A stretch of DNA of 64,000 nt from Phytopseudomonas seleniipraecipitans (GTDB taxonomy: Bacteria; Pseudomonadota; Gammaproteobacteria; Pseudomonadales; Pseudomonadaceae), in contig NZ_FNBM01000001.1 in assembly GCF_900102335.1 (NCBI RefSeq), positions 889,980 to 953,979 of the forward strand. Direction: 5' to 3'. Each line of letters starts with the position of its first letter. The stretch's first letter is position 1. Below are positions 43,064-52,934 of this stretch, piece by piece. Below the pieces are notes generated by a model. It was not told where the DNA came from, did not search any database, and worked only from the letters and a program-made list of their open reading frames with translations. Both the position numbers and the translations under genes were made by a program.

Positions 43064-43696
43064 ATGCGCAAACGCTTCGCACCCCTCGTGCCTCTCGCAC
43101 TGACAATGGTTCTCGCCGCCTGCGCTAACCATGCCCCGCAATCCGAAATCGCCGCTCCCGCCCAGGCATCGTTGCCTTCCAGGCCAGTAGTCGCAGCGCC
43201 AGTTCTGAATCAGAACGAGGCGAATGAAGATGACGCGGTCGCTGATTTTGCTGGTCACGCACCTTATCAATTGCCGCAGTTGGCAGACAGCGTGCTTGAA
43301 AAAGGCATCTCTCTCATCGGTACTCGCTATCGCTTTGGCGGCAATTCGGTAAAAACCGGTTTCGATTGCAGCGGGTTCATTGGTTACCTGTTCCGTGAAG
43401 AGCTGGGCATGGAACTGCCGCGTTCGACCCGTGAAATGATCAATATCGACGCTCCGTTGGTTGAGCGCAAAGCGCTTGAGCCGGGCGATCTGGTCTTCTT
43501 TAGTACCAATGGCCGCGGCCGCGTCAGCCATGCCGGTATCTACCTTGGCGACGATCAGTTCATCCATTCCTCCAGCAGCCGCAGCGGTGGCGTGCGCATC
43601 GACAGCATGGATGATCGCTACTGGAAGCGTACCTTCATCGAGGCCAAGCGGGTTCTGGCGATGGCACCGACCGAGCACGCGGCGTCCCAGCACTGA
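43064..43696 (+). CDS. NlpC/P60 family lipoprotein, peptidoglycan endopeptidase (first copy)
   Basis: A 210-residue lipoprotein; lipobox LAAC at about residues 16-19. After a Pro/Ala-rich linker the NlpC/P60 domain starts near residue 80, with nucleophile Cys in FDCSGFIGY, catalytic His in VSHAGIYLG and a third polar residue in FIHSSSS. It resembles E. coli MepS, which cuts cross-links to allow cell-wall growth. ATG 43064 is preferred over GTG 43058. A second, shorter paralogue follows 137 bp later. Confidence 0.9.
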   Translation: MRKRFAPLVPLALTMVLAACANHAPQSEIAAPAQASLPSRPVVAAPVLNQNEANEDDAVADFAGHAPYQLPQLADSVLEKGISLIGTRYRFGGNSVKTGFDCSGFIGYLFREELGMELPRSTREMINIDAPLVERKALEPGDLVFFSTNGRGRVSHAGIYLGDDQFIHSSSSRSGGVRIDSMDDRYWKRTFIEAKRVLAMAPTEHAASQH

Positions 43697-43704
43697 GATG
43701 ATAA

Positions 43705-43730
43705 TTGCCCGATGCGTATAGTACGGGCAA
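43705..43730 (+). other. Stem-loop between the two NlpC/P60 genes
   Basis: TTGCCCG (43705-43711) and CGGGCAA (43724-43730) form a 7-bp stem directly after the first gene. There is no T tract right behind it, so it may be an attenuator or an mRNA-stabilising stem, not a full terminator. Confidence 0.4.
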
Positions 43731-43833
43731 CATCTTGATAGTTTTCAATCGACTGCAGCGTAAAGCTAAAGCTTGCACTGCAGTAGTGAACCCGGCAGAG
43801 TAGGGCGCATTCAGGCTCCAGGATCGTCCGTCC

Positions 43834-44361
43834 ATGACTGCCACCATCCGCATCGCCTTCCTGCTTGTTGCCGCACTGCTCAGTGCCTGCTCCAGCCGCG
43901 CCCCCGTACCTGCTCCGCAACCCGTCGTGGTAGCGCCCTTGCCTGGCAATTATCAGGGTGGCGCCGACGATGTGCTGTTCCGTGCCCTGGGCTTGGTCGG
44001 CACACCTTACCGCTATGGCGGCAACACGCCAGCCAGTGGTTTCGATTGCAGCGGCCTGATCGGCTTCGTCTACCGTGATGCCGCGGGTATCCAGCTGCCT
44101 CGCTCCACCCGTGAGCTGATCAGCATGCGCGCGCCGGTAGTCGGTCGGGATGCGCTGCGCAGCGGTGATCTGGTGTTCTTCGCCACCAATGGTGGTAGCC
44201 AGGTCAGCCATGCCGGCATCTACGTCGGCGAAGGGCGCTTCGTGCATGCGCCGTCCTCCGGTGGCACCGTACGTCTCGATAGCCTCGGCAACAGCTACTG
44301 GCAGCGCACCTATATCGAGGCGAAACGGGTTTTTCCTGTCGAGTTGGCTAGCCATCCCTGA
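43834..44361 (+). CDS. NlpC/P60 family lipoprotein, peptidoglycan endopeptidase (second copy)
   Basis: A 175-residue paralogue of the preceding gene. Lipobox LSAC at about residues 16-19; a short Pro/Val-rich linker replaces the long one of the first copy. The NlpC/P60 domain has FDCSGLIGF, VSHAGIYVG and FVHAPSS, with all three catalytic positions retained. The two domains share phrases such as LPRSTRE and GDLVFF, so they arose by tandem duplication. Both should act in the periplasm from the outer-membrane inner leaflet. Confidence 0.9.
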   Translation: MTATIRIAFLLVAALLSACSSRAPVPAPQPVVVAPLPGNYQGGADDVLFRALGLVGTPYRYGGNTPASGFDCSGLIGFVYRDAAGIQLPRSTRELISMRAPVVGRDALRSGDLVFFATNGGSQVSHAGIYVGEGRFVHAPSSGGTVRLDSLGNSYWQRTYIEAKRVFPVELASHP

Positions 44362-44411
44362 GTCTTAGATTGACGCTGGCGCGGCCAATCCTTACCCTTC
44401 CGGGCTTGCTT

Positions 44412-44611
44412 CAGGTGTCCCTGGTTCCAGCTGGGGGTGAAACTGGGAAGTCGGTGCGCCACTGCTTCAGCAGGCAGGCAATGCCGACGCTGCCCCCGCA
44501 ACGGTAAACGAGCCAAGCCACGCTTTTCGCCACTGTATCGTCGATACGGGAAGGCCGCGTTGGTGGCTGCGCCTTCAGGGTGCGGCGCTCGCAAGCCCGG
44601 AGACCGGCCTG
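44412..44611 (+). ncRNA. Cobalamin (B12) riboswitch
   Basis: All conserved parts are present in order: GGTGAAACTGGGAAGTCGGTGCG-type segment at 44437-44458, CCCCCGCAACGGTAA-type core at 44493-44507, CACTG at 44531-44535, GGGAAGG at 44548-44554, and the B12 box AGCCCGGAGACCGGCC at 44594-44609. CAGG (44412-44415) and CCTG (44608-44611) close stem P1. It stands upstream of the cob operon and should shut it down when adenosylcobalamin is plentiful. Confidence 0.93.
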
Positions 44612-44770
44612 TCGCTTTTCCAGAGTTGCGCGGTGGGCGCGGCCGGCGCACGACCGACCCGGTCAGCTCCTGCCCACTCCAGCGTGATTCTTTATCGTCC
44701 GGCATGAACCTTCGTTCTGTCGGAACGTTTCACTTGCGTGCGCCTTATGGCCCAGCGCTGAGGAGAGCCC
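44612..44770 (+). promoter_or_regulatory. Expression platform and leader between the riboswitch and cobO
   Basis: About 160 bases of GC-rich leader. GACC and GGTC around 44650-44665 and GTGGGC (about 44633) with GCCCAC (about 44680) can pair, giving candidate alternative stems. No T-tract terminator is evident, so control may act on translation; the cobO ribosome binding site is GAGGAGAG just before 44771. Confidence 0.5.
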
Positions 44771-45397
44771 ATGACCCCGACCCCAAGCCGTGAATCCGCA
44801 GAGCGCGACGCGCGACATAATGCCCGTATGACTCGCAAAAAAGCCCTGATGGACGAGAAGATCGCCCAGGCTCAGGACGAGTACGGTCTGTTGCTGGTGC
44901 ACAGCGGTAATGGCAAGGGCAAGAGCAGCTCGGCTTTCGGCATGGTCGCCCGCGCGCTGGGACACGGGCTCAAGGTCGGCGTGGTGCAGTTCATCAAAGG
45001 CGGCATGAGCACGGGTGAAGAGCAGTTCTTCCGGCGCTTCCCCGACGAGGTCAGCTATCACGTGATGGGTGAGGGCTACACCTGGGACACCCAGGATCGC
45101 CAACGCGATATCGAGAAGGCTGTTCAGGCCTGGGACGTCGCGCGGCAGCTGCTGAACGACCCGCATATCGCCTTGGTGGTGCTGGATGAGCTGAATATCG
45201 CCCTCAAGCACGGTTACCTGGATGTGGACGTCGTGTTGCGTGACATCGAATCGCGCCCCGAGCTGCAACATGTTGTGGCTACTGGCCGAGGGGCGCCGCC
45301 CGCGCTGCTCGAAGCCGCTGATACCGTCACCGAGATGACGCTGGTCAAGCACGCCTTCAAGTCCGGCGTCAAAGCGCAGAAAGGCGTCGAGTTTTGA
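44771..45397 (+). CDS. cobO: Cob(I)yrinic acid a,c-diamide adenosyltransferase CobO
   Basis: A 208-residue enzyme that moves the adenosyl group from ATP to the cobalt of corrinoids. P-loop HSGNGKGKSSSA and the family phrases FIKGGMSTGEE and LDELNIALKHGY are clear. GAGGAGAG just upstream of the ATG is a good ribosome binding site. It is the first gene after the riboswitch and overlaps the next reading frame at its TGA. Confidence 0.95.
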   Translation: MTPTPSRESAERDARHNARMTRKKALMDEKIAQAQDEYGLLLVHSGNGKGKSSSAFGMVARALGHGLKVGVVQFIKGGMSTGEEQFFRRFPDEVSYHVMGEGYTWDTQDRQRDIEKAVQAWDVARQLLNDPHIALVVLDELNIALKHGYLDVDVVLRDIESRPELQHVVATGRGAPPALLEAADTVTEMTLVKHAFKSGVKAQKGVEF

Positions 45398-45405
45398 TAA
45401 ACGCC

Positions 45406-46722
45406 ATGTCGACATGCGGAGCGGATCAACGCGCCCCGCGCCACTGCCCGGCGTTACTGATCGCGGCACCTGCATCAGGGCAGGGCAAAACTACCGTCAC
45501 CGCAGCCTTGGCGCGCCTGCACACGCGCCAGGGAAAGCGCGTGCGGGTGTTCAAGTGCGGGCCCGACTTTCTTGACCCGATGATCCTCTCGCGTGCCAGT
45601 GGCAATCCGGTGTATCAGCTGGACCTGTGGATGGTCGGCGAGGCCGAAAGCCGTCGTCTGCTGTGGGAAGCGGCCGGTGAGGCAGACCTGATTCTTATCG
45701 AAGGGGTGATGGGCCTTTTCGATGGCTCGCCATCCGCTGCCGACCTGGCACGTCGTTTCGGCGTACCGGTGTTGGGCGTGATCGACGGTTCGGCGATGGC
45801 GCAGACCTTCGGCGCTTTGGCGGTCGGGCTGGCCAGCTATCAGCCGGATTTGCCGTTTTCCGGCGTGCTCGGCAATCGCGTCAATCCGGGGCGCCACAAC
45901 GACCTGATTCGTGACAGCCTGCCGGCCTCCATCCGCTGGTACGGCTCGCTGCCGCGCAGTGCAGCGATCGAGTTGCCGAGCCGCCACCTGGGCCTGGTGC
46001 AGGCCGCCGAACTCGCCGACCTCGACGTGCGTCTGGACACCGCCGCCGACGCCCTCGCGCAGACGGCGACGGTAACACTGCCGCCACCGGTTACGTTTTC
46101 GGCTCCTGCGGTTGCGCCGCTGCAGCCGTTGCTCGAAGGTGTGCGTATCGGCGTGGCGCGCGATGCCTCCTTTGCGTTTACTTACCAGGCCAACCTCGAC
46201 TTGCTCGAGCGGATGGGGGCATGCCTGCAGTTCTTCAGCCCGCTCACTGACCGCGCGTTGCCAGAGGTGGACAGCCTGTATCTGCCCGGTGGCTACCCGG
46301 AGCTGCACCTGCAAGCGCTGGCGGAGAATCGCGCGATGATCGAGGCCATCACCACACATCAGCAGGCCGGCAAGCCGACTCTCGCCGAATGCGGTGGCAT
46401 GCTCTATCTGCTCGAATCGCTGAGCGACGTGGCGGGTGAGCGCGCCGAACTGGCTGGACTGGTGCAGGGCCACGCGCAGATGCAGAAGCGTCTGGTCGCC
46501 CTCGCGCTGCAGGCAGTGACGTTGCCGGAAGGGCTGCTGCGCGGGCACAGCTACCATCACTCGCGGCTCGAGTCTGACCTGCAACCGCTGGCTCGCGGCG
46601 AGTGCCCCAACGACAAGCCCGTGAGCGAAGCGGTGTTTCGCCTCGGTCGGCTGACCGCGTCCTATATCCACTTCTACCTGCCATCAAATCCGGCGGCCGC
46701 AGCGGCCTTGTTCCGTCCATGA
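45406..46722 (+). CDS. cobB: Cobyrinate a,c-diamide synthase CobB
   Basis: A 438-residue ATP-dependent amidotransferase that amidates the a and c side chains of (hydrogeno)byrinate. N-terminal ATP-binding part with APASGQGKTT and GVMGLFDG; C-terminal glutaminase with nucleophile in ECGGMLYLLE and His in HSYHHSR. ATG 45406 is used; a TTG at 45394 overlapping the cobO stop is a possible alternative. The TGA overlaps bluB (ATGA). Confidence 0.93.
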   Translation: MSTCGADQRAPRHCPALLIAAPASGQGKTTVTAALARLHTRQGKRVRVFKCGPDFLDPMILSRASGNPVYQLDLWMVGEAESRRLLWEAAGEADLILIEGVMGLFDGSPSAADLARRFGVPVLGVIDGSAMAQTFGALAVGLASYQPDLPFSGVLGNRVNPGRHNDLIRDSLPASIRWYGSLPRSAAIELPSRHLGLVQAAELADLDVRLDTAADALAQTATVTLPPPVTFSAPAVAPLQPLLEGVRIGVARDASFAFTYQANLDLLERMGACLQFFSPLTDRALPEVDSLYLPGGYPELHLQALAENRAMIEAITTHQQAGKPTLAECGGMLYLLESLSDVAGERAELAGLVQGHAQMQKRLVALALQAVTLPEGLLRGHSYHHSRLESDLQPLARGECPNDKPVSEAVFRLGRLTASYIHFYLPSNPAAAAALFRP

Positions 46723-47384
46723 GCGAACACGCCTATAGCGTTGAAGAGCGCGCCGCGGTCTACCGGGCCATCGCCGAGCGCCGTGACATGCGTCACTTCA
46801 GCGGCGGCGAGGTGGCACCCGAGCTGCTCGCCAAGCTGCTCGAGGCCGCGCACCAGGCACCCAGTGTGGGCTTGATGCAGCCGTGGCGCTTCATCCGCAT
46901 CACTCGCCCGGCGTTGCGTGAAGAGATCTACCAGCTCGTCGAGACCGAGCGGCGGCTGACGGCCGAGGCCCTTGGCGAGCGTTCTGACGAGTTCATGCGG
47001 CTCAAGGTCGAAGGTGTTCGTGAGTGTGCCGAGGTACTGGTCGCGGCGCTGATGGAGGGCCGCGAGGCGCATGTGTTCGGGCGGCGCACACTGCCGGAAA
47101 TGGACATGGCGTCGCTGTCCTGCGCCATTCAGAATCTCTGGCTGGCTGCCCGGGCTGAAGGCCTGGGCATGGGCTGGGTGTCGTTGTTCGATCCCATCGC
47201 CCTGGCAGAACTACTGGGCATGCCATCCGGCAGCAAGCCCGTGGCGGTGCTGTGCCTGGGCCCGGTGCAGGCATTCTACCCGGCGCCAATGCTTGTTCAG
47301 GAGGGCTGGGCCAGCGTGCGGCCATTGAACGAACTGCTGTTTGAAGATAGCTGGGCATCACAAGGCGGGGAGCCACATGAATAG
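46719..47384 (+). CDS. bluB: 5,6-dimethylbenzimidazole synthase BluB
   Basis: A 221-residue flavin-destructase of the nitroreductase fold. It breaks FMNH2 with oxygen to make DMB, the lower ligand of B12. MRHFSGGEV, HQAPSVGLMQPWRFI and GLGMGWVSLFDP are typical of BluB. ATG 46719 lies in an ATGA overlap with cobB. Its presence shows that the organism makes the DMB ligand aerobically. Confidence 0.94.
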   Translation: MSEHAYSVEERAAVYRAIAERRDMRHFSGGEVAPELLAKLLEAAHQAPSVGLMQPWRFIRITRPALREEIYQLVETERRLTAEALGERSDEFMRLKVEGVRECAEVLVAALMEGREAHVFGRRTLPEMDMASLSCAIQNLWLAARAEGLGMGWVSLFDPIALAELLGMPSGSKPVAVLCLGPVQAFYPAPMLVQEGWASVRPLNELLFEDSWASQGGEPHE

Positions 47385-47396
47385 CACAGAGCGTTT

Positions 47397-48305
47397 ATGA
47401 GCCTGATCCTCAGTGCAGTCGCTGGCGTGGCGCTGGATGCCGCCCTCGGTGAGCCAAAACGCTGGCACCCGCTGGTAGGCTTCGGCACCTTGGCCAATCG
47501 CCTGGAGCAGCGTTTCAACCCATCCGGCGGCGGCTGGCGCAGCCACGGCGTGAGCGCCTGGTGCCTGGCCGTGCTGCCGCTAACCCTGCTCACCGTCCTG
47601 CTGGTGCAACTGCCGTGGATTGGCTGGCTGGTGCAGATCATTGCTTTGTACGCGGCCCTCGGCCTGCGCAGCCTTGACCAGCACGCTCAGCCAGTGGCCC
47701 AGGCGCTGCGCCTGGGTGATCTGTCGCTGGCCCGCCAGCGCGTCGGTTACATGGTCAGCCGGCGCACCGAGGAGCTGGACGCCACCGGCGTGGCGCGTGC
47801 CGGTACCGAGTCGGTGCTGGAGAATGGCAGCGATGCGGTGTTCGCCGCACTGTTCTGGTTTCTCGTCGCCGGCGCGCCCGGTGTAGTGCTGTATCGCCTG
47901 AGCAATACCCTGGATGCCATGTGGGGTTACCGCAATGATCGCTTTGAGCGCTTCGGCTGGGCCGCCGCGAAGATTGATGACGTGCTCAATTACGTGCCGG
48001 CGCGCCTCGTGGCCTTGACCTATGCGCTACTGGGGCGGACCACCACCGCGATGCGCTGCTGGCAGCGCCAGGCACCCCGGTGGGACAGCCCCAATGCCGG
48101 CCCGGTGATGGCCGCAGGTGCCGGCGCTCTGGGCGTGAGCCTGGGCGGTGCTGCCGTCTATCACGGTGAACGGCACCAGCGCCCCGAGCTTGGCGAAGGC
48201 CCGCCACCTCAGGCGCGTGATATCGAGCGAGCGATGAATCTGGTCTGGGGCGGTGTGCTGCTGTGGCTATTGTTGATGCTGATCGTGGAGGTGTGCGTTG
48301 CTTGA
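47397..48305 (+). CDS. cobD: Adenosylcobinamide-phosphate synthase CobD/CbiB
   Basis: A 302-residue inner-membrane protein. It attaches aminopropanol phosphate to adenosylcobyric acid. Family phrases [41 protein letters not shown] and [20 protein letters not shown] are present, with helices near residues 5-20, 62-85, 150-165 and 285-300. The end overlaps the next gene by 8 bp. Confidence 0.93.
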   Translation: MSLILSAVAGVALDAALGEPKRWHPLVGFGTLANRLEQRFNPSGGGWRSHGVSAWCLAVLPLTLLTVLLVQLPWIGWLVQIIALYAALGLRSLDQHAQPVAQALRLGDLSLARQRVGYMVSRRTEELDATGVARAGTESVLENGSDAVFAALFWFLVAGAPGVVLYRLSNTLDAMWGYRNDRFERFGWAAAKIDDVLNYVPARLVALTYALLGRTTTAMRCWQRQAPRWDSPNAGPVMAAGAGALGVSLGGAAVYHGERHQRPELGEGPPPQARDIERAMNLVWGGVLLWLLLMLIVEVCVA

Positions 48306-49290
48306 ACATGGCGGGCGACTACGACGTGCAGCCCTGCAGTACGGCATTGCGCTGACCGACTGGCTGGATCTGTCGACTGGCGTGGCGCCTTATGGGTTAC
48401 CGCTGCCGGCGATCCCCGAACAGGCCTGGGCGCGCCTGCCCGAACAGGATGACGGGCTTGAGGCGGCCGCTTGCGCCTATTACGGCGTCGATCATCTGCT
48501 GCCGGTGGCCGGATCGCAGGCAGCCATTCAGTGTCTGCCTCGGCTGCGCCGTGAAGCTCGTGTCGGCATCGTTTCGCCGGCTTACGCCGAACACGCGGCC
48601 GCCTGGCAGCGCGAGGGGCATCGGGTGCTGGAAATCAGCGAGGCCAGCGTCAACCGCGCGCTGGAGCGGCTCGACGTGTTGTTGCTGGTCAATCCCAACA
48701 ACCCCACCGGGCGACGGTTCTCCCCACAACAGCTGTTCGCCTGGCATGCGCGCCTCGCCGAGCGTGGCGGCTGGCTGATCGTCGACGAAGCCTTCATCGA
48801 TTGCACACCGGAGCAGAGCCTGGCGGCTCACAGCCATCTGCCAGGGCTGATCATCCTGCGCTCGTTCGGCAAGTTCTTTGGTATGGCCGGCGCGCGGCTG
48901 GGCTTCGTGCTGGCCGAGCCAACGCTGCTGAGTGAGCTGGAAGAGCTGCTCGGGCCGTGGACGATCAGCGGGCCAACGCGGTGGCTCGGGGCTGGTTTGC
49001 TGGAGGACCGCACTGGTCAGCAGGCGCTGCAGCAGCGCCTGACTGGCGATGGGCAGCGCCTTGCCGAGCTGTTGCGCGAGCACGGCCTGCCGCCCACGGG
49101 TGGCTGCGCGCTGTTCCAGTGGATTGCCAGCGAGCACGCGGCCTTGCTGCATGAATTCCTCGCCTGCAATGGCATTCTCACCCGCCTGTTCGAGCAGCCA
49201 CCCAGCATTCGTTTCGGCCTGCCAGCGGACGAGGAAGGCTGGCAGCGCCTGGCGCGGGCGCTGGCGGTATTTGCCGAGGAGTCGCGATGA
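48298..49290 (+). CDS. cobC: L-threonine-O-3-phosphate decarboxylase CobC (PLP enzyme)
   Basis: A 330-residue fold-type I PLP enzyme that makes (R)-1-amino-2-propanol phosphate. The motif NPNNPTG and the PLP lysine in [15 protein letters not shown] are present. The start codon is TTG 48298: GGAGG (48287-48291) is six bases upstream, an ideal spacing, and no ATG fits. It overlaps cobD by 8 bp and cobQ by 4 bp (ATGA). Confidence 0.92.
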   Translation: MLEHGGRLRRAALQYGIALTDWLDLSTGVAPYGLPLPAIPEQAWARLPEQDDGLEAAACAYYGVDHLLPVAGSQAAIQCLPRLRREARVGIVSPAYAEHAAAWQREGHRVLEISEASVNRALERLDVLLLVNPNNPTGRRFSPQQLFAWHARLAERGGWLIVDEAFIDCTPEQSLAAHSHLPGLIILRSFGKFFGMAGARLGFVLAEPTLLSELEELLGPWTISGPTRWLGAGLLEDRTGQQALQQRLTGDGQRLAELLREHGLPPTGGCALFQWIASEHAALLHEFLACNGILTRLFEQPPSIRFGLPADEEGWQRLARALAVFAEESR

Positions 49291-50810
49291 GTCAGTCTGA
49301 GGCAAGCACTGCCGGGTTGGCGCCGGGCGCGACGTTGATGGTGCAGGGCACCACGTCCGATGCCGGCAAAAGTACCCTGGTTACCGCACTGTGCCGCTGG
49401 CTGCATCGCCAGGGCGTCAGTGTGGTGCCGTTCAAGCCGCAGAACATGGCGCTCAACAGTGCGGTGACCGCCGACGGCGGCGAGATCGGTCGCGCTCAGG
49501 CGGTGCAGGCCCAGGCGTGCGGTCTGGCGCCACATACCGACATGAACCCGGTGCTGCTCAAACCGAACAGCGACACTGGCGCCCAGGTGATCATCCACGG
49601 GCAGGCGGTGGGCAACATGAACGCCGTGGCCTACCACGACTACAAGCAAGTCGCCCGCGAGGCCGTGCTGGCGTCCCACCGGCGTCTACAGGCTACCCAC
49701 CAGGTGGTGATGGTAGAGGGCGCCGGCTCGCCCGCAGAGATCAATCTGCGCGCCAACGACATCGCCAACATGGGCTTTGCCGAGGCGGTCGATTGCCCGG
49801 TGATTCTGGTCGCCGATATCGACAAGGGCGGGGTCTTCGCCCACCTGGTCGGCACCCTGGAGCTGTTGTCGCCGAGTGAGCAGGCGCGCCTCAAAGGCTT
49901 CGTGATCAACCGTTTTCGCGGCGATATTGCCTTGTTGCAACCGGGGCTTGACTGGCTCGAGCAGCGCACCGGCAAACCCGTGCTCGGCGTGCTGCCGTAC
50001 CTCATGGACTTTCATCTGGAAGCCGAAGACGCCATCGATCGCCGCCAGGTGAGCAAGGCCACCGACGTGCTCAAGGTGGTGGTGCCGGTGCTGCCGCGCA
50101 TCAGCAACCACACTGACTTCGATCCACTGCGCCTGCATCCGCAGGTCGCATTGACCTTTGTCGGCCCAGGCGAGGCGATCCCGCCCGCTGACCTGATCAT
50201 CCTGCCTGGCTCTAAGAGTGTGCGCGCCGACCTTGCCTTCCTGCGTAGCCAGGGCTGGACTGACGCAATCGACCGGCACTTGCGTTATGGCGGCAAGCTG
50301 CTCGGTATCTGCGGCGGGCTGCAGATGCTCGGCCGCCGGGTCGAGGACCCCGAAGGCCTGGAAGGGCCGGCTGGCGGCAGCGACGGCCTGGGCCTGTTGC
50401 AGATCGATACGGTGCTGGAACCCCACAAGCAACTGCGCAATGTTCGTGGCCGTCTATGCCTGGAGGATGCTGCGATCAGCGGGTACGAGATTCACGCCGG
50501 CGTGACCAGTGGCCCGGACTTGCAGCGCGCTGCGGTGCAGCTCGATGGCGGTCGCGCAGATGGTGCGCAGAGCGCCGACGGCCAGGTCATGGGCACGTAT
50601 CTGCATGGTCTGTTCGAGTCGTCGGCGGCCTGTTCCGCGCTGCTGCGTTGGGCTGGTCTGGGCGAGGTGCAGGGGGTGGATTACCACGCCCTGCGCGAGC
50701 GCGATATCGAGCGCCTGGCCGATCTGGTCGAGGCGCATATGGATCTGTCGGCCCTGCGTGCACTCTGCGGACTGGACGCTGACACGGAGATTGATACATG
50801 CAGGAACTGA
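49287..50810 (+). CDS. cobQ: Cobyric acid synthase CobQ
   Basis: A 507-residue glutamine-dependent amidotransferase that amidates side chains b, d, e and g. ATP site [10 protein letters not shown], then [11 protein letters not shown], and C-terminal glutaminase nucleophile in [11 protein letters not shown] with a late His in [10 protein letters not shown]. Length fits the family. It overlaps cobC by 4 bp and cobP by 13 bp. Confidence 0.95.
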   Translation: MSQSEASTAGLAPGATLMVQGTTSDAGKSTLVTALCRWLHRQGVSVVPFKPQNMALNSAVTADGGEIGRAQAVQAQACGLAPHTDMNPVLLKPNSDTGAQVIIHGQAVGNMNAVAYHDYKQVAREAVLASHRRLQATHQVVMVEGAGSPAEINLRANDIANMGFAEAVDCPVILVADIDKGGVFAHLVGTLELLSPSEQARLKGFVINRFRGDIALLQPGLDWLEQRTGKPVLGVLPYLMDFHLEAEDAIDRRQVSKATDVLKVVVPVLPRISNHTDFDPLRLHPQVALTFVGPGEAIPPADLIILPGSKSVRADLAFLRSQGWTDAIDRHLRYGGKLLGICGGLQMLGRRVEDPEGLEGPAGGSDGLGLLQIDTVLEPHKQLRNVRGRLCLEDAAISGYEIHAGVTSGPDLQRAAVQLDGGRADGAQSADGQVMGTYLHGLFESSAACSALLRWAGLGEVQGVDYHALRERDIERLADLVEAHMDLSALRALCGLDADTEIDTCRN

Positions 50811-51319
50811 TTCTTGGCGGTGCGCGTTCCGGCAAGAGCCGGCTGGCCGAGCGCCTGGCCGGTGAGTCGGGCCTTGAGGTGATTTACATCGCCACCAGCC
50901 AGGCGCTCGATGGCGAGATGAGCGAACGCATCCGCGCGCACCGTGATCGTCGCCCGGCGCAGTGGGCGCTGGTCGAGGAACCGCTGCAGCTGGCGCGAGT
51001 GCTAAGCGAGCAGGCGTCAGCGCAGCGTTGCCTGCTGGTCGATTGCCTGACCCTGTGGCTGACCAATCTGTTGGTGCTGGACGATGACGCACGCCTGCAG
51101 CACGAGCGTGAAGCGCTACTGGCCAGCCTGGCGAACCTGCCGGGGCGGCTGATTCTGGTCAGCAACGAAACCGGCCTGGGCGTGGTGCCGATGGGCGAGC
51201 TGACCCGCCGTTACGTCGACGAAGCCGGCCTGCTTCACCAGGCTATCGCCGAACGTTGCCAGCGCGTGGTCTTCACGGTCGCCGGCCTGCCCATGGTACT
51301 CAAGGGAGACCCGTTATGA
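50798..51319 (+). CDS. cobP: Adenosylcobinamide kinase / adenosylcobinamide-phosphate guanylyltransferase
   Basis: A 173-residue bifunctional enzyme (CobP, CobU in Salmonella) that phosphorylates and then guanylates adenosylcobinamide. P-loop GGARSGKS and the phrases [28 protein letters not shown] and [14 protein letters not shown] are diagnostic; the guanylated His is in the HRDRR motif region. It overlaps both neighbours. Confidence 0.95.
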   Translation: MQELILGGARSGKSRLAERLAGESGLEVIYIATSQALDGEMSERIRAHRDRRPAQWALVEEPLQLARVLSEQASAQRCLLVDCLTLWLTNLLVLDDDARLQHEREALLASLANLPGRLILVSNETGLGVVPMGELTRRYVDEAGLLHQAIAERCQRVVFTVAGLPMVLKGDPL

Positions 51320-52371
51320 ATCTCGATTGGTGGCTCAACCCCGTGCAGCCCATCCACCTGGTGGCGCACGCGAAGGCCGAAGCGCGGCAGGCTCAGCTCA
51401 CCAAACCCGCCGGCTCGCTTGGCGAGCTTGAGCGTCTGGCGACTCGACTTGCCGGGCTGCAAGGGCGCGAGTGTCCGAGCATCGATCAGGTATGGATCGC
51501 CATTTTTGCAGGCGATCACGGTGTGATGGCGGAAGGTGTATCGGCCTATCCGCAGGCGGTGACCGGGCAGATGCTGCGCAACTTCGTCGGTGGTGGCGCG
51601 GCGATCAGCGTACTGGCCCGGCAGGTGGGCGCGTCGCTGGAAGTGACCGATCTGGGCACCGCGCTGCCGCTCGAGCCGCTGCCGGGCGTGCGCCACCTGC
51701 ACGTCGGTGCAGGTACTGGCAATTTGATGCGCGAAGCGGCGATGACGCCTGCCCAGGCGCTGATCGCCCTGCAAGCCGGGCGCGATAGCGTCTCCCGCGC
51801 CGCAGCGGATGGCTGCGAGTTGTTCATCGGCGGCGAAATGGGCATCGGCAACACCACGTCGGCCACTGCGCTGGCCTGCCTGCTACTGGATTGCCCTGTG
51901 GCCGAGCTGGTCGGTCCAGGTACTGGGCTTGCCACAGCCGGTGTCGCTCACAAGGCGCAGGTGATCGAAACGGCACTGGCACTGCATCGCGACGCTGCGG
52001 GCGAGCCGATGGAAGCGTTGCGCTGCCTGGGCGGTTTCGAGATCGCTGCGCTTACCGGCGCCTACCTGGCCTGCGCTCAGCAGGGCGTAGTGGCGCTGGT
52101 CGATGGCTTCATCTGCAGTGTCGCCGCCTTGTTGGCGGTGCGCTTGAATCCGGCATGCCGCGACTGGCTGCTGTTTTCCCACCAGAGCGCCGAGCCTGGT
52201 CATCAACGCCTGCTTGCCGCCCTGCAGGCCACGCCGATCGTCAGCCTGGGCCTGCGGCTGGGCGAAGGCAGTGGGGCTGCGCTGGTGGTGCCGATGCTGC
52301 GCCTGGCCTGCGCGCTGCACAATGAAATGGCCACCTTCGCCGAGGCTGCCGTGGCGGATCGCGCGCCGTGA
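51316..52371 (+). CDS. cobT: Nicotinate-nucleotide--dimethylbenzimidazole phosphoribosyltransferase
   Basis: A 351-residue enzyme that activates DMB to alpha-ribazole phosphate. Conserved blocks [47 protein letters not shown] and [13 protein letters not shown] with the catalytic Glu are all present. ATG 51316 overlaps the cobP stop (ATGA). It uses the DMB made by BluB five genes upstream. Confidence 0.95.
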   Translation: MNLDWWLNPVQPIHLVAHAKAEARQAQLTKPAGSLGELERLATRLAGLQGRECPSIDQVWIAIFAGDHGVMAEGVSAYPQAVTGQMLRNFVGGGAAISVLARQVGASLEVTDLGTALPLEPLPGVRHLHVGAGTGNLMREAAMTPAQALIALQAGRDSVSRAAADGCELFIGGEMGIGNTTSATALACLLLDCPVAELVGPGTGLATAGVAHKAQVIETALALHRDAAGEPMEALRCLGGFEIAALTGAYLACAQQGVVALVDGFICSVAALLAVRLNPACRDWLLFSHQSAEPGHQRLLAALQATPIVSLGLRLGEGSGAALVVPMLRLACALHNEMATFAEAAVADRAP

Positions 52372-52934
52372 TTCTGCATCTGCTGCGTCACGGCGAAACG
52401 GAGCAGGGCGGCGGCCTGCGAGGCAGCCTGGACGACGCGCTGACCGAGGCAGGGTGGGCGCAACTGCGCGCCGCGGTGCAGGCCGATGAGCACTGGGATG
52501 CACTGGTCAGCTCGCCGCTGCAGCGTTGCGCGCGCTTTGCCGAGGAGCTAGCCGCCGCTCGCGAGCTGCCCCTACATTTTGAGGCGGGCTTGCAGGAGCT
52601 GCATTTCGGCGAGTGGGAGGGCCGCAGCGCCGCGCAGTTGATGGAAACTGACGCCGACGACCTGGGCCGCTTCTGGGCGGACCCGTATGCCTTCACACCA
52701 CCAGGCGGTGAGCCACTGCTGGCCTTCGAGGCAAGGGTACTGGCGGCCATCCAGCGCCTGCAGACCGATTATCAGGGACAGCAACTGCTGGTGGTCACCC
52801 ATGGTGGAGTGATGCGTCTGCTGTTGGCGCGCGCCCGGGGCCTGCCCCGTGAGCAACTGCTGCAGGTCAGCATTACTCACGGCCAGCGGGTGCACCTGCA
52901 GGTCGATGCTCTGGGAATGCGAGAATTGTCATGA
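52368..52934 (+). CDS. Alpha-ribazole phosphatase-like histidine phosphatase
   Basis: A 188-residue phosphatase with the phospho-histidine motif LLRHGETEQ at the N-terminus and the second catalytic His in [11 protein letters not shown]. In the cob operon it should remove phosphate from alpha-ribazole 5'-phosphate or cobalamin 5'-phosphate (CobC in Salmonella naming). Start is GTG 52368, overlapping the cobT stop (GTGA). Confidence 0.88.
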   Translation: MILHLLRHGETEQGGGLRGSLDDALTEAGWAQLRAAVQADEHWDALVSSPLQRCARFAEELAAARELPLHFEAGLQELHFGEWEGRSAAQLMETDADDLGRFWADPYAFTPPGGEPLLAFEARVLAAIQRLQTDYQGQQLLVVTHGGVMRLLLARARGLPREQLLQVSITHGQRVHLQVDALGMRELS

